A stretch of 64,000 nucleotides of DNA from Pelomonas sp. Root1237 (lineage in GTDB: Bacteria > Pseudomonadota > Gammaproteobacteria > Burkholderiales > Burkholderiaceae_C), in assembly GCF_001425055.1 (NCBI RefSeq), contig NZ_LMDK01000017.1, positions 547,871 to 611,870 of the forward strand. Direction: 5' to 3'. The notes under the pieces are model-generated. The model ran no database searches. It was not told where the DNA came from and saw only the letters and a program-made list of their open reading frames with translations. Of this stretch, positions 1 to 8,017 are shown piece after piece (the first letter of the stretch is position 1; the number at the start of each line of letters is the position of its first letter). Position numbers and translations under genes: made by a program.

Positions 1-1871
1 AGCCCTAGGAACCCGCCGCTCTGGTGCGTCCAGAGCCGCGCGTAGATGCCGCCCTGCGCCAGCAGCTCGGCGTGGCTGCCCTGCTCGACGATGCGGCCGG
101 CATCCATCACCACCAGCCGGTCCAGCGCGGCGATGGTCGACAGCCGGTGGGCGATGGCGACGACCGTCTTGCCTTCCATCAGCGTGTAGAGGCTTTGCTG
201 GATGGCGGCTTCGACCTCGCTGTCGAGGGCGCTGGTGGCTTCGTCCAGCAGCAGGATGGGTGCGTCCTTCAGCATGACGCGGGCAATGGCGATGCGCTGG
301 CGCTGGCCGCCGCTGAGCTTGACGCCGCGCTCGCCGACATGGGCCTCGAAGCCGGTGCGGCCCTTGGGGTCAGACAGCGTGGCGATGAACTCGTCGGCAT
401 GCGCACGCTCGGCCGCGCGCTCCAGCTCGGGCTGTGTCGCGCTCGGGCGCCCGTAGAGGATGTTGTCGGCCACCGAGCGGTGCAGCAACGAGGTGTCCTG
501 CGTGACCATGCCGATGTGCTGGCGCAGCGAGTCCTGGGTGACGTGGCGGATGTCCTGGCCGTCGATCAGGATGCGGCCGCCGCCTTCCGGGATGTCGTAC
601 AGGCGCAGCAGCAGGTTCACCAACGTGCTCTTGCCCGCGCCGCTGCGGCCGACCAGGCCGATCTTCTCGCCTGGCTTGATGCGCAGGTCAAGGCCATCGA
701 CGACGACCTTGCCGTTCGGGTAGGCGAAGCGCAGGTTCTCGAAGTGGACCTCACCCCCGGTTCCGTCGTTCTGCACGGTCAGCGCGACCGCGCCGCTCGC
801 ATCGGCGATCAGCTGCGGCTTGGACAGCGTGGCCAGCCCGTCCTGCACGGTGCCGATGTGCTCGAACAGCGAGGCCATCTCCCACATGACCCAGTGCGAG
901 ATACCGTTCAGTCGCATGCCCATCGCCGTGGCCGCGGCAACCGCGCCGACGCCGATGGCCGACACGCCCCACAGCCACAACGCCAGCAGCGCCGTGCTGC
1001 CAACCAGCAGGGCCGACAGCAGCGTGTTGACGATCTCGAAGCCGGTCACCAGGCGCATCTGGCCGTAGGCCGTGGTCATGAAGTCCTGCATGGCCGACTT
1101 GGCATAGCTGGCCTCGCGCCGGCCGTGCGCAAACAGCTTGACGGTGGCGATGTTGGTGTAGGCGTCGGTGATGCGGCCGGTCATCAGGCTGCGCGCGTCG
1201 GCCTGGGCCTGGGCGATCTTGCCCAGGCGCGGCACGAAGTAGCGCAGCGCGACGATGTAGAGCGCCAGCCAGACGCCGAAGGGCGCCATCAGACGCGCGT
1301 CGAAGCTGGCGACGATGCCCACCAGCGTGCCGAAATAGACGGCCACGTAGACGAGGATGTCGACGACGATGAGCCAGGTGTCGCGCACGGCCAGGGCCGT
1401 CTGCATGACCTTGGTGGCGATGCGGCCGGCGAACTCGTCGCCGAAGAAGGCCAGGCTCTGGGCCAGCATGCGGCGATGGAAGATCCAGCGCAGCCGCATC
1501 GGGAAGTTGCCGAACACGCCCTGGTACTTCAGCAGCGCCTGCACGCTGGCCAGCACGATGCTGACGCCGAGCACGGCCAGCAGCATCGCGATGACGGGCT
1601 GGGGTTTGCTCCACAGCTCGGCGGGCTTGACGGTCGCCAGCCAGTCCACCAGCGAGGCCATCAGGCTGAACAGCAGCGCCTCGGCCGCCGCGATGCCGGC
1701 CGTGAACAGCGTGACCGCGAGCAGATGCCGCCGCACGCCGTCCGCGCAGCGCCACAGGAAGGCGAAGAAGCGCGCCGGCGGCGCCGCGCCGCTGGTTTCC
1801 GGATAGGGGTCGACGAGGCGCTCGAAGCGCGATGTCACCGATTGAAGAAGCGGTTGGAACAGCGAGGACAT
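1..1871 (-). CDS. ABC exporter, fused permease-ATPase (3' end cut by window)
   Basis: This half-transporter joins an N-terminal six-helix permease (about residues 30-330) to a C-terminal ATPase, the layout of MsbA/multidrug-type exporters that work as dimers in the inner membrane. Visible motifs are Walker A (GRSGAGKST), the signature LSGGQRQR, Walker B (ILLLDEAT) and the switch histidine in AIAHRLST. The start is the ATG at 1869-1871, reading MSSLFQPLLQ, and the frame stays open to position 1, so only the last residues after GGFLG are missing. The substrate cannot be told from sequence. It probably forms its own unit, because the next gene on this strand begins 100 bp upstream. Confidence 0.9.
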   Translation of the reverse strand, partial: MSSLFQPLLQSVTSRFERLVDPYPETSGAAPPARFFAFLWRCADGVRRHLLAVTLFTAGIAAAEALLFSLMASLVDWLATVKPAELWSKPQPVIAMLLAVLGVSIVLASVQALLKYQGVFGNFPMRLRWIFHRRMLAQSLAFFGDEFAGRIATKVMQTALAVRDTWLIVVDILVYVAVYFGTLVGIVASFDARLMAPFGVWLALYIVALRYFVPRLGKIAQAQADARSLMTGRITDAYTNIATVKLFAHGRREASYAKSAMQDFMTTAYGQMRLVTGFEIVNTLLSALLVGSTALLALWLWGVSAIGVGAVAAATAMGMRLNGISHWVMWEMASLFEHIGTVQDGLATLSKPQLIADASGAVALTVQNDGTGGEVHFENLRFAYPNGKVVVDGLDLRIKPGEKIGLVGRSGAGKSTLVNLLLRLYDIPEGGGRILIDGQDIRHVTQDSLRQHIGMVTQDTSLLHRSVADNILYGRPSATQPELERAAERAHADEFIATLSDPKGRTGFEAHVGERGVKLSGGQRQRIAIARVMLKDAPILLLDEATSALDSEVEAAIQQSLYTLMEGKTVVAIAHRLSTIAALDRLVVMDAGRIVEQGSHAELLAQGGIYARLWTHQSGGFLG

Positions 1872-1976
1872 CCCGCTAGTTTCGCCGGACAACGCTGTCC
1901 AGTCATGTCATCAGTGCCGGCCACGGGGCTTGGCGTCAGCGGCGGCGACATGGCCGACGCGCTCGTCGAGAGGCGC

Positions 1977-2402
1977 TTACTGGCTGGCCGCCGATGCGGG
2001 TGCGTTCGGGGCGACTGGCACGACAACGCCCGGCGACAGCGAGATTTCATCAACCAGCGTCACGCCGGTGACGAAGTAGCGCGTCTCGCCGAAGCAGGAG
2101 CCCGGCAGGCCGACCTTCTCCTCGTAGTGCAGGTTGACGCGCCGGCCCATGAGCTTGTTGATGGCCTGGGCTGCGGCCTCATCGTGCACCGTGAAGTAGA
2201 ACTTCTCGACGCTGGCCGTGCCCGGCAGCGACACCAGCGCCTGCTCGCCCTCCCAGGTCTTGCAGACCCAGCCCTTGCGTGAGAGCTTCTGCACCCAGCC
2301 GGCACGCTCGCCGTCCGAATAGCTCCAGCGCCAGGCGAAGGCGAACCAGGCCGCAACGAGCAGCAGCAGGGCGACGAAGGACAGGGCGATCTTCAGGCGC
2401 AT
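1977..2402 (-). CDS. Conserved membrane-anchored protein of unknown function
   Basis: The 141-residue product has one N-terminal hydrophobic segment (about residues 5-24) and then a soluble, probably periplasmic domain. That domain has two cysteines, in the contexts GWVCKTWEGE and PGSCFGETRY, that could form a disulfide. The pattern matches a small family common in Burkholderiales, sometimes misnamed 6-phosphogluconate dehydrogenase. I see no catalytic motif and assign no function. The ribosome binding site is weak, but the start fits because the membrane segment begins at once. Confidence 0.75.
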   Translation of the reverse strand: MRLKIALSFVALLLLVAAWFAFAWRWSYSDGERAGWVQKLSRKGWVCKTWEGEQALVSLPGTASVEKFYFTVHDEAAAQAINKLMGRRVNLHYEEKVGLPGSCFGETRYFVTGVTLVDEISLSPGVVVPVAPNAPASAASQ

Positions 2403-2498
2403 GGCGATGTCTGGGGAGCCGGGGCGCGGCGATTGTGCGTCAGGGAGCGCCGGATAAGCCCGTGCGATGCAGCGCGCCCTGGTTTGGGATGGATTGCC

Positions 2499-2550
2499 AG
2501 GCGCAAAGCACAGTCATAGCTCAGGCTATGGCGAGCATTTGCAACGCCGC
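2499..2550 (+). repeat. Palindromic repeat element, copy 1
   Basis: The unit runs AGGCGCAAAGC, then a hairpin (CATAGC, loop tcag, GCTATG), then GCGAGCATTTGCAACGCCGC. The two flanking blocks recur exactly at 31466-31516, but there the hairpin stem is CCGGGT/ACCCGG. Different stem sequence with kept pairing implies a conserved fold. It lies in the gap between two minus-strand genes. Confidence 0.7.
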
Positions 2551-2602
2551 AAGCCGCCCAAAGCGGGGATGCGCTGCGCGCGAGGGCTTGTTCGGCGCTC
2601 CC

Positions 2603-2998
2603 TTAGACCATGCCGCTCAACATCATGCCCAGCCCCACGATGCTGACCGTCCATACCGCCGTGCGCAGGTAGGGAATGCCGGCCAGGTACACGGCCAGAA
2701 AGGCTACACGGGCCCACAGGAACACCTGGGCGCCGAGCAGCACGCGTTCGCCCGTCGCGCCGGACGCCTGCGCAGCCAGGGCCAGCGCTGCGAAGAACAG
2801 CAGGTTCTCCAGCGTGTTGGCCGCTGCGCGCTGGGCACGGCCGGCCAGCGGCGTGGCCTCGGGCATGTGGTCGCGGTTGCCCATGGCCAGCATCAGGCCC
2901 TTGGGCGTCCAGGCCCGCGCCCGGATGAGACTGGCCATGAGGGCGCTGAGCCAGGTGAGCACGGTCATGCAGACGACGAGCGACATCAGCTTGGGCAT
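2603..2998 (-). CDS. MAPEG family membrane protein
   Basis: The 131-residue protein has four hydrophobic segments and resembles the MAPEG family (membrane-associated proteins in eicosanoid and glutathione metabolism; bacterial members are of mostly unknown substrate). Family-like features are the RAxxNTLENLLFFAALAL stretch in the middle and the AxVFLWARVAFLAVYLAGIPYLR-type region towards the end, given here only as a pattern. The start is MPKLMSL. About 40 bp separate it from the DUF2277 gene upstream, so co-transcription with 3042-3515 is possible. Confidence 0.8.
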   Translation of the reverse strand: MPKLMSLVVCMTVLTWLSALMASLIRARAWTPKGLMLAMGNRDHMPEATPLAGRAQRAAANTLENLLFFAALALAAQASGATGERVLLGAQVFLWARVAFLAVYLAGIPYLRTAVWTVSIVGLGMMLSGMV

Positions 2999-3041
2999 GG
3001 AGTTCCTCGGGGAGTTGCTGCGCCGGACCGACGCGCGCGGA

Positions 3042-3320
3042 TCATCCCCCCGGGCCGCCGAAGCGGGCCTGAGAACGAACCCGCGCCTTTTCGGCCTCGA
3101 TCTCGCGGTTCTTGGGCTCGGCGGTCGTCACGAGCGAAGCGATCAGCGCACGCGCCTCGTCGGCAATCGCCGCCACTGCATGGTCGAAGGCCGCCGCATT
3201 GGCCTGGGACGGCACGTTGAAGCCGCTGAGCTTGCGCACGAACTGCAGCGCAGCGTCGCGGATCTCGAGTTCGGTGGCCGGTGGCTCGAAATTGAACAGG
3301 GTGCGGATGTTGCGGCACAT
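3042..3320 (-). CDS. DUF2277 family protein
   Basis: The 92-residue protein opens with MCRNIRTLFNFEPPAT, the hallmark of DUF2277, a small cytosolic family widespread in Proteobacteria and Actinobacteria. It is mostly helical, with a basic C-terminal tail (EAEKARVRSQARFGGPGG). No catalytic function is known. It lies 15 bp after the Oxidored-like gene on the same strand, so the two are probably one transcript. Confidence 0.85.
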   Translation of the reverse strand: MCRNIRTLFNFEPPATELEIRDAALQFVRKLSGFNVPSQANAAAFDHAVAAIADEARALIASLVTTAEPKNREIEAEKARVRSQARFGGPGG

Positions 3321-3335
3321 GGGGCTGTCCTTGAT

Positions 3336-3515
3336 TCAACTGGCCTGCGGATGGCGCTCGCGCCAGGCCCTCAGGGCTTGGCGGTACTCGTCCTTGGCCA
3401 GGTCGTAGAGATCGAAGATGCAGGGGTCGCAGCCATTGCCGCAGCAGGCGTCCAGGTCAGGCTCTGGCGGCGGCAGGGGCATCGGATCGGGGTCGGGTGG
3501 CGGCGGCGTCGTCAT
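3336..3515 (-). CDS. Small Oxidored-like domain protein
   Basis: The 59-residue protein has a proline-rich head (MTTPPPPDPDPMPLPPPEPD) and a cysteine motif CCGNGCDPCIFDLY, typical of the Oxidored-like domain, where the cysteines probably bind a metal. The ATG at 3513-3515 is preferred: the longer frame to 3596 adds 27 residues without family likeness. It is probably the first gene of a small leftward unit with DUF2277 and MAPEG. Confidence 0.75.
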   Translation of the reverse strand: MTTPPPPDPDPMPLPPPEPDLDACCGNGCDPCIFDLYDLAKDEYRQALRAWRERHPQAS

Positions 3516-3659
3516 CGCGCTCGATTGTCCGGCGTGGCGAAAATCCGCCCATTCCACTGCGAGATGGCTATGCCGCGGACCGATGCCCGGCTTCACTTAT
3601 GCCTTGCTAACGCCCATGCGCCCAAGATCACACCACCCCAACATCACAAGGAGAGTCGC

Positions 3660-3986
3660 GTGATCATCGTCACCACCGAGAACCTCGCCGGCCACCGCGT
3701 CGTCGAGGTCAAGGGCCAGGTTTTTGGCGTCGTCGTGCGCAGCCGCGGCCTGGCCGGCAACATCATGGCGGGGCTGCGTTCCCTCGTCGGCGGTGAGATC
3801 ACCGAGTACACGCAGTTGCTGGAGGAGGCGCGACGCCACGCCATCGACCGCATGGTCAAGAACGCGCAGCTGATGGGCGGCAATGCCGTGGTCATGATGC
3901 GCTTCGATTCGTCGGAGATGGGCCAGACCATGAGCGAGATCGTCGCCTACGGCACGGCCGTGGTGGTCGAGCGGCTGCCGGCCTGA
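3660..3986 (+). CDS. YbjQ/UPF0145 family protein
   Basis: The 108-residue protein matches the YbjQ (UPF0145, DUF74) family, small cytosolic proteins that form a pentameric ring in solved structures and are annotated as heavy-metal-binding by homology only. Family motifs are the VTTENLAGH opening, GVVVRSRG and the C-terminal MGGNAVVMMRFDSS. The start is GTG at 3660, chosen because AAGGAG lies six bases upstream; the frame runs open further left without family likeness. The next gene follows after 4 bp. Confidence 0.85.
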   Translation: MIIVTTENLAGHRVVEVKGQVFGVVVRSRGLAGNIMAGLRSLVGGEITEYTQLLEEARRHAIDRMVKNAQLMGGNAVVMMRFDSSEMGQTMSEIVAYGTAVVVERLPA

Positions 3987-3990
3987 CGCC

Positions 3991-4278
3991 ATGCTGCGCA
4001 ACCTGTTGCTCATCGTGGCACTGGCGGCCGGCATGATCGGCTTGGGCGCAAGCCTGGCCGGCCATCGCGACGCGGCGCCCTTCGCGATCTGGGGCTGCAT
4101 CATTGCCGCCGCCGTGCTGGTGGAGCGTTGGCGCTACCGGTCCCGCGACGCGACGCCGGGTGGCGACTGGCAGCGGACCGAGGAGCGCTTCGTCGATCCG
4201 GAATCCGGGCAGACCATGCTGGTGTTCTACAACCCGCAAACCGGCGAGCGCCGTTACGAACAAGATTCGCGTGCCTGA
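3991..4278 (+). CDS. Small two-helix membrane protein
   Basis: The 95-residue product has two N-terminal membrane segments (about residues 4-22 and 31-44) and a cytosolic tail with the phrase DPESGQTMLVFYNPQTGERRYEQ broken over a few turns. It starts 4 bp after the YbjQ gene and overlaps the next gene by 8 bp, so the three form one operon. I do not recognise a family. Confidence 0.65.
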   Translation: MLRNLLLIVALAAGMIGLGASLAGHRDAAPFAIWGCIIAAAVLVERWRYRSRDATPGGDWQRTEERFVDPESGQTMLVFYNPQTGERRYEQDSRA

Positions 4279-4693
4279 ACGTCTGAACTACGCTATCAAG
4301 GCCGAGATCGCCGACACGCAGGCCGGCACCTGGACCTTTGCGGCGCACAAGACGATGTACGGCGGCAAGCGCATCGCCACCGGCGATGTGATCTACCTCT
4401 TCGCCAGCGAGAACGAGGGCGGCGTGGGGTTGGTTGCACGCGGCGTGGTCACGTCCGCCGAGGCCATGCCTAGAAAGCCGGGCATCGAGCGGCAGACGCC
4501 GCGCGTCAGCATCACTGTCAAGCGGACTGCACTCGTGAAACGCCGCCTCGGCCGGGCCGAACTCAAGCCCTTTGCCGACTGGGACGACGGCCGGCCCGAG
4601 ACCGAGCTGACCTTCAAGTTCTACCGCCAGGCGACGAACAAGATCGTCGGGCTCAGCGGCACGGCCGCCAGCTTCCTCGATACCTTCTTCTGA
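4271..4693 (+). CDS. EVE/PUA-like fold protein
   Basis: The 140-residue protein begins at GTG 4271, overlapping the upstream stop. Its N-terminal part (YAIKAEIADTQAGTWTFAA, then GDVIYLFASENEGGVGLVAR) resembles EVE-like domains of the PUA superfamily, which often bind modified bases or RNA; the match is by pattern only. The rest (FYRQATNKIVGLS) is compatible with a second strand-rich half. Coupling to 3991-4278 suggests joint expression. Confidence 0.6.
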   Translation: MPERLNYAIKAEIADTQAGTWTFAAHKTMYGGKRIATGDVIYLFASENEGGVGLVARGVVTSAEAMPRKPGIERQTPRVSITVKRTALVKRRLGRAELKPFADWDDGRPETELTFKFYRQATNKIVGLSGTAASFLDTFF

Positions 4694-4753
4694 CGCCCGC
4701 GCGCCTCACGTTTGGTGAGCAGCGCCGTTACACAAATCCAGCCCGGATTCGGT

Positions 4754-4862
4754 TATGCTGCGCCGCAACATTGCAACGTCGCAATACCGCTTGTCTCCTC
4801 CACCGCCCCTGGGTGGATTTGGCCCTCTCGGTGGCTTGCCACCCGCAGAGGGCCTTTTCTTG
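4754..4862 (+). ncRNA. Candidate small RNA with anti-Shine-Dalgarno segment
   Basis: This intergenic stretch has a possible -10 (TATGCT, 4754-4759), a single-stranded pyrimidine run TTGTCTCCTCCACC complementary to Shine-Dalgarno sites, a small hairpin, and then a strong intrinsic terminator with a T run. No open frame of note is present. The -35 (TTACAC, 4728-4733) is 20 bp away, which is long. The layout is that of a trans-acting sRNA, but transcription is inferred. Confidence 0.45.
4821..4860 (+). terminator. Rho-independent terminator
   Basis: An outer stem GGCCCTCT/AGAGGGCC encloses an inner perfect stem GGTGG-CTTG-CCACC and is followed by TTTTCTT. It points rightward, yet no gene ends just before it (the last plus-strand stop is at 4693), which supports a short transcript starting near 4760. 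Confidence 0.85.
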
Positions 4863-4900
4863 TCCGGCTGCCTTTGGCGCGGCCAGCCGAAAGCACTCCT

Positions 4901-5365
4901 TCAAGAGCCAAGCTGGCGTTCAAGCTCGGCGCGCCGCTGCGTCAGCTGCCTGTGCTTGCCGCGCGCGCGCACCAGCGTGATGACAGCAATCACCAGCATC
5001 ACGGCGAACACGGCCGCCGCTGGCCATGCCGCCGCGATGCCTTCGCCCATTCCCAGGGCCAAGGCGCCAGCCAGCGCTACCGCGCTGAACCCGACTGCCA
5101 TGCGAGCCGCAACGACTTGCTGAAACGCCAGCAGCACACGGCGCGACGCCAGCACCCACACGGCATAGACAACCCAGCACAGGCCGATGCCGGTCATGGC
5201 GGCGAAGGCGATCACGGTCCGTGGCGGCAATGCGGGTTCGGTCAGCCACAGCGAGCCGACGACGACCGACATCGCCAATGCAGCCAGCAACAGCGCAACA
5301 TGGCCGAAGCGCGCCTTGGCTGACAGCTCGCGGTTGGCCAAGGCGGAGATGGAAGCGGGATTCAC
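4901..5365 (-). CDS. Membrane protein encoded with ECF sigma factor
   Basis: The 154-residue protein has four hydrophobic segments and a basic, Gln/Arg-rich cytosolic tail (RARGKHRQLTQRRAELERQ). Its start overlaps the end of the sigma factor gene by 4 bp, so it is translationally coupled to it. Position suggests a regulator of that sigma factor (anti-sigma-like), but there is no zinc-binding HxxxCxxC motif, so this stays inference. It could equally be an output gene. Confidence 0.6.
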   Translation of the reverse strand: MNPASISALANRELSAKARFGHVALLLAALAMSVVVGSLWLTEPALPPRTVIAFAAMTGIGLCWVVYAVWVLASRRVLLAFQQVVAARMAVGFSAVALAGALALGMGEGIAAAWPAAAVFAVMLVIAVITLVRARGKHRQLTQRRAELERQLGS

Positions 5366-5940
5366 GACTGCACTCCTTGGATGCCAAGCTGATGCCGGAG
5401 TATTTTTCGGGCCCGGTGCAACCGGGATTTGATGGTGCCGATGGGGATGTCCAGCACCTGGGCAACCTCGTCGAGCGACAGCTCCTGCAAATAGAACAAC
5501 GTCAGCACCTCCTTCTCAACCGGCGGCAGGCGCGCCAGCGCCTCCAGCATGGCGGCCAGTTCGAATTCGAGGGCGAGCGCGCCGTCGTCGCCGGGCTGCT
5601 CTTCGAGCTCGATATCGGTGTCGACACAAATCGGCTGTTTGTATTGTTCACGCAGCCGGTCCATCAGCACCCGGTGTGCAATGCCGAACAGCCAGGACCG
5701 CAGCTTGGCGCCTTCGCGCAGACGGGAGATCCCGCGCAACACGCGCAGCCAGACTTCCTGCGCAGCGTCATCGGCGGCGGCGTCATTGCCTGAAAGCTGA
5801 CGTGCATAACGCCACAACGGCTGATGCCAACGCGCGATCAGTTCATCAAAGGCCGGCCGTTCGCCGAGCTGACAGCGGATCACCAGCAATTCGTCAGCGA
5901 GCGGGTTGTGCATGGATGACTCACGGTGTGGGCTTGTCAT
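5362..5940 (-). CDS. ECF-family RNA polymerase sigma factor
   Basis: The 192-residue protein has region 2 (about residues 25-95, with DDAAQEVWLRVLRGI and the SWLFGIAHRVLMDRLR helix) and region 4 (about 130-185, LSLDEVAQVLDIPIGTIKSR, a helix-turn-helix for the -35 element), joined by an acidic linker. That is a complete extracytoplasmic-function sigma factor. The ATG at 5940 overlaps the upstream hydrolase stop as ATGA, which fixes the start. It is the middle gene of a hydrolase, sigma factor, membrane protein operon that it may itself transcribe (see 7441-7466). Confidence 0.9.
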   Translation of the reverse strand: MTSPHRESSMHNPLADELLVIRCQLGERPAFDELIARWHQPLWRYARQLSGNDAAADDAAQEVWLRVLRGISRLREGAKLRSWLFGIAHRVLMDRLREQYKQPICVDTDIELEEQPGDDGALALEFELAAMLEALARLPPVEKEVLTLFYLQELSLDEVAQVLDIPIGTIKSRLHRARKILRHQLGIQGVQS

Positions 5941-7418
5941 CTTTCAGTGCGGATCGAGCCGACCTTTTCGAAGCGTGGCAGGGGCAAGGCGATGCGCGGG
6001 TCCAGGCCGGTTTCGCCGCGGACAAAGCGGCCCAACAGCGCTCTCATGGCTGCGTTCCCGAACACGTCGAACTGGTGCGCCGCGTTTTCCACGACGACCA
6101 AATGCGCCTGCGGCAGCGTGGCAGCGATTTCCTGTGCGTTTTCCACCGGCGTGCGTGCATCCAGGTCGCCCACCAGCATCAGCGTGGGGACCGGAACCGC
6201 GACCGGCTCACGGAACGCGTCCCCGATCTGCCGCGCGTTCCATGCAGCGTACAGATAGCGCCCCGGGAAATTCATCGTGTCGCCGAGCAGGGCGTTGCCG
6301 GCCTCGCCCTCGATCCGTGCGCTGCGCGCCGCACTCGCTCCGGAGCTCAGGTCCGTCATGTGCTTCATGGCTGAATCGATGCCGAATTGGCGCCGCAGCA
6401 AGAGGGTCAGCTGCGCCACGCGCCGGAAGTTGCCGGCACTCATCTCCTGCACGGTGGCGGGGAGTGTCGCGACCGCGCGCGGATCGCCGAGGGTTTGCGC
6501 GATCGCCCACTGCACGTCCATCGCCCCGATCACCACCTTGGCTTCCTGCCCGGTGGCCGGATCAGTCACAGCCACCTCCACCGGCGACTGCGCCAGCCCG
6601 GCGATGACGGCGTGCAGTTGCCCGGTCATCCCAGGCGCGCCCGCACGTTCGCCGATGCGCAGCAGCACCCGATCCACCTGCGACGGCAGCTTCCATGTGT
6701 GATCCGGCCCTTCCGGGCTGATCAAAACCATGCGCTCGACCGCGCCCGGGTGGCGCCGCGCAGTGGCCAGCGCCAGGTGGGTGCCATAGCTGCGGCCCCA
6801 CAAGGTCACCTTGCCATAGCCGAAGGACTGGCGCACCGCATCGACGTCGTCGGCGCTTTCCTCGGTGTTGTAGGCCTCCAGGCGGATGCCGCGCCCACGC
6901 ATCTCTGCGGCGACGGCACGCGCTGCTTGCTCCATCAAGGGCAGCCAGGCGGCGACCGAGGCTGGCCTGTCGAGTGGCAAGCCATAGCGCATCGTGGCGC
7001 GCAGATTCGGGGTGGAGGCGCCCACGCCACGCTGGTCGATGCCAACCACGTCGCCATCGATGAATTCCGCCAGCGCCGCGCCACCATGCCTGGCCAGATC
7101 GATCACCTGCCTGACGCCGGAATCGCCGGGGCCGCCCGCCAGGATCACATGGGCCTTCTCGGCGTCGGCACCGGCACGCCGTACACGCACCACCGCCAAT
7201 TCAATGGCAGGACCTTCCGGCTCTGAACGCAACTCCGGAACCCGCACGCGCCCGCGAGTAACCACGAACGCGGTGCCATCCGTGGCGATCAGTGGTGCAT
7301 CCTGGGGATCGATGAGCGTAGTTGGCGCGGCTGCGCCCACCAGCGGCAGCCATAGCGCGAACACGGCGAAGCGGGGCGCCAGACGGGCCATGGAAATACC
7401 GGCATTGAGTTCCTTCAT
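5937..7418 (-). CDS. Exported alpha/beta hydrolase, TAP/proline iminopeptidase-like
   Basis: The 493-residue product has a signal peptide (hydrophobic core about residues 15-32, ending near GAAAPT) and an alpha/beta-hydrolase fold. The oxyanion region is LAGGPGDSG, the nucleophile motif is GRSYGTH, the acid lies in VGDLDARTP and the histidine in NAAHQFD. This fits the tripeptidyl aminopeptidase/proline iminopeptidase branch, so a periplasmic peptidase or esterase is likely. The start is the ATG at 7416-7418, preceded by GAGGAGG. It leads the operon with the ECF sigma factor. Confidence 0.85.
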   Translation of the reverse strand: MKELNAGISMARLAPRFAVFALWLPLVGAAAPTTLIDPQDAPLIATDGTAFVVTRGRVRVPELRSEPEGPAIELAVVRVRRAGADAEKAHVILAGGPGDSGVRQVIDLARHGGAALAEFIDGDVVGIDQRGVGASTPNLRATMRYGLPLDRPASVAAWLPLMEQAARAVAAEMRGRGIRLEAYNTEESADDVDAVRQSFGYGKVTLWGRSYGTHLALATARRHPGAVERMVLISPEGPDHTWKLPSQVDRVLLRIGERAGAPGMTGQLHAVIAGLAQSPVEVAVTDPATGQEAKVVIGAMDVQWAIAQTLGDPRAVATLPATVQEMSAGNFRRVAQLTLLLRRQFGIDSAMKHMTDLSSGASAARSARIEGEAGNALLGDTMNFPGRYLYAAWNARQIGDAFREPVAVPVPTLMLVGDLDARTPVENAQEIAATLPQAHLVVVENAAHQFDVFGNAAMRALLGRFVRGETGLDPRIALPLPRFEKVGSIRTER

Positions 7419-7440
7419 GAATCCTCCTCGTTGCAACCTG

Positions 7441-7466
7441 TAGTCGGAGGATCCACAAAAAGGTTC
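7441..7466 (-). promoter_or_regulatory. Candidate ECF-type promoter
   Basis: Read leftward, GAACC (7462-7466) and CGACTA (7441-7446) are 15 bp apart. GAAC-type -35 elements are typical of ECF promoters. The implied start near 7434 leaves a short leader containing the GAGGAGG ribosome site of the hydrolase gene. Autoregulation is an inference from this fit. Confidence 0.4.
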
Positions 7467-7472
7467 ATCGCG

Positions 7473-7503
7473 CCGCGCGCCCAGGCCTGGCCTGGGCGCG
7501 CGG
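7473..7503 (-). terminator. Strong hairpin after the 7506-7877 gene
   Basis: A perfect 13-bp GC-rich stem (arms 7473-7485 and 7491-7503) with a 5-base loop lies directly past the stop codon of the leftward gene. A short T run follows about ten bases later. It probably ends that transcript before the ECF operon promoter. Confidence 0.6.
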
Positions 7504-7505
7504 GC

Positions 7506-7877
7506 TCAGCCCGCAGGCCGACGACGGCTTTCGAGGAGGCGGATGCGCGCCTGCAGCTCGGCCAGCTCGCGATCACACTCCTGCGCCTTGATCGCCTCGA
7601 TCTCGCCGTGGATGCGGCGCAGCTCCTGCAGTGGCGCGGACGCGGCCTGGGCCTCGGCCGGCTGCCGCTCGGCCATCTCGATCAACAGCTGGGTGATCAC
7701 GCCCAGCTGGTCGCCGTAGCTCGCCACGTCGAAGGCCCGCGCCTCGATGCGCGCGTTGCCGGCCTGGGGTTTGATGCCGGCAAAGAACCAGTCCAGGCGC
7801 GGCTCGATGTCCTGCGCCACGTCGCCGCTGAAGGGCAGGCGCAACTGCGGCGCCCAGAGCCAAAACCATGGGAACAT
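7506..7877 (-). CDS. Hypothetical protein with C-terminal coiled coil
   Basis: The 123-residue protein starts at MFPWFWLWAPQ (ATG 7875-7877, with GGGAG upstream). It has no signal peptide beyond the tryptophan-rich head. From about residue 80 it is a charged heptad-like helix (ELRRIHGEIEAIKAQECDRE, then ELQARIRLLE). I do not recognise a family. It stands alone between a divergent gene and a terminator. Confidence 0.6.
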   Translation of the reverse strand: MFPWFWLWAPQLRLPFSGDVAQDIEPRLDWFFAGIKPQAGNARIEARAFDVASYGDQLGVITQLLIEMAERQPAEAQAASAPLQELRRIHGEIEAIKAQECDRELAELQARIRLLESRRRPAG

Positions 7878-8017
7878 TCTTTTTCTCCCTTGCACGCCGA
7901 ACGGCTGGCGTGTGGGGGGATGGTGGCGTACGGTCGCGCGCATGGCAAGCTCGCCTCCCGTCATGGCCCGCCGGCCACCATGCTGCTCACCGCGATTCCT
8001 AATTGGCTCTCTGAAAA

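Noticed and set aside
24..2282. A 752-codon plus-strand open frame opposite the ABC exporter
   Set aside because: It has Asp/Gln/His/Arg-rich shadow composition, and the minus strand encodes a full ABC exporter with all motifs there.
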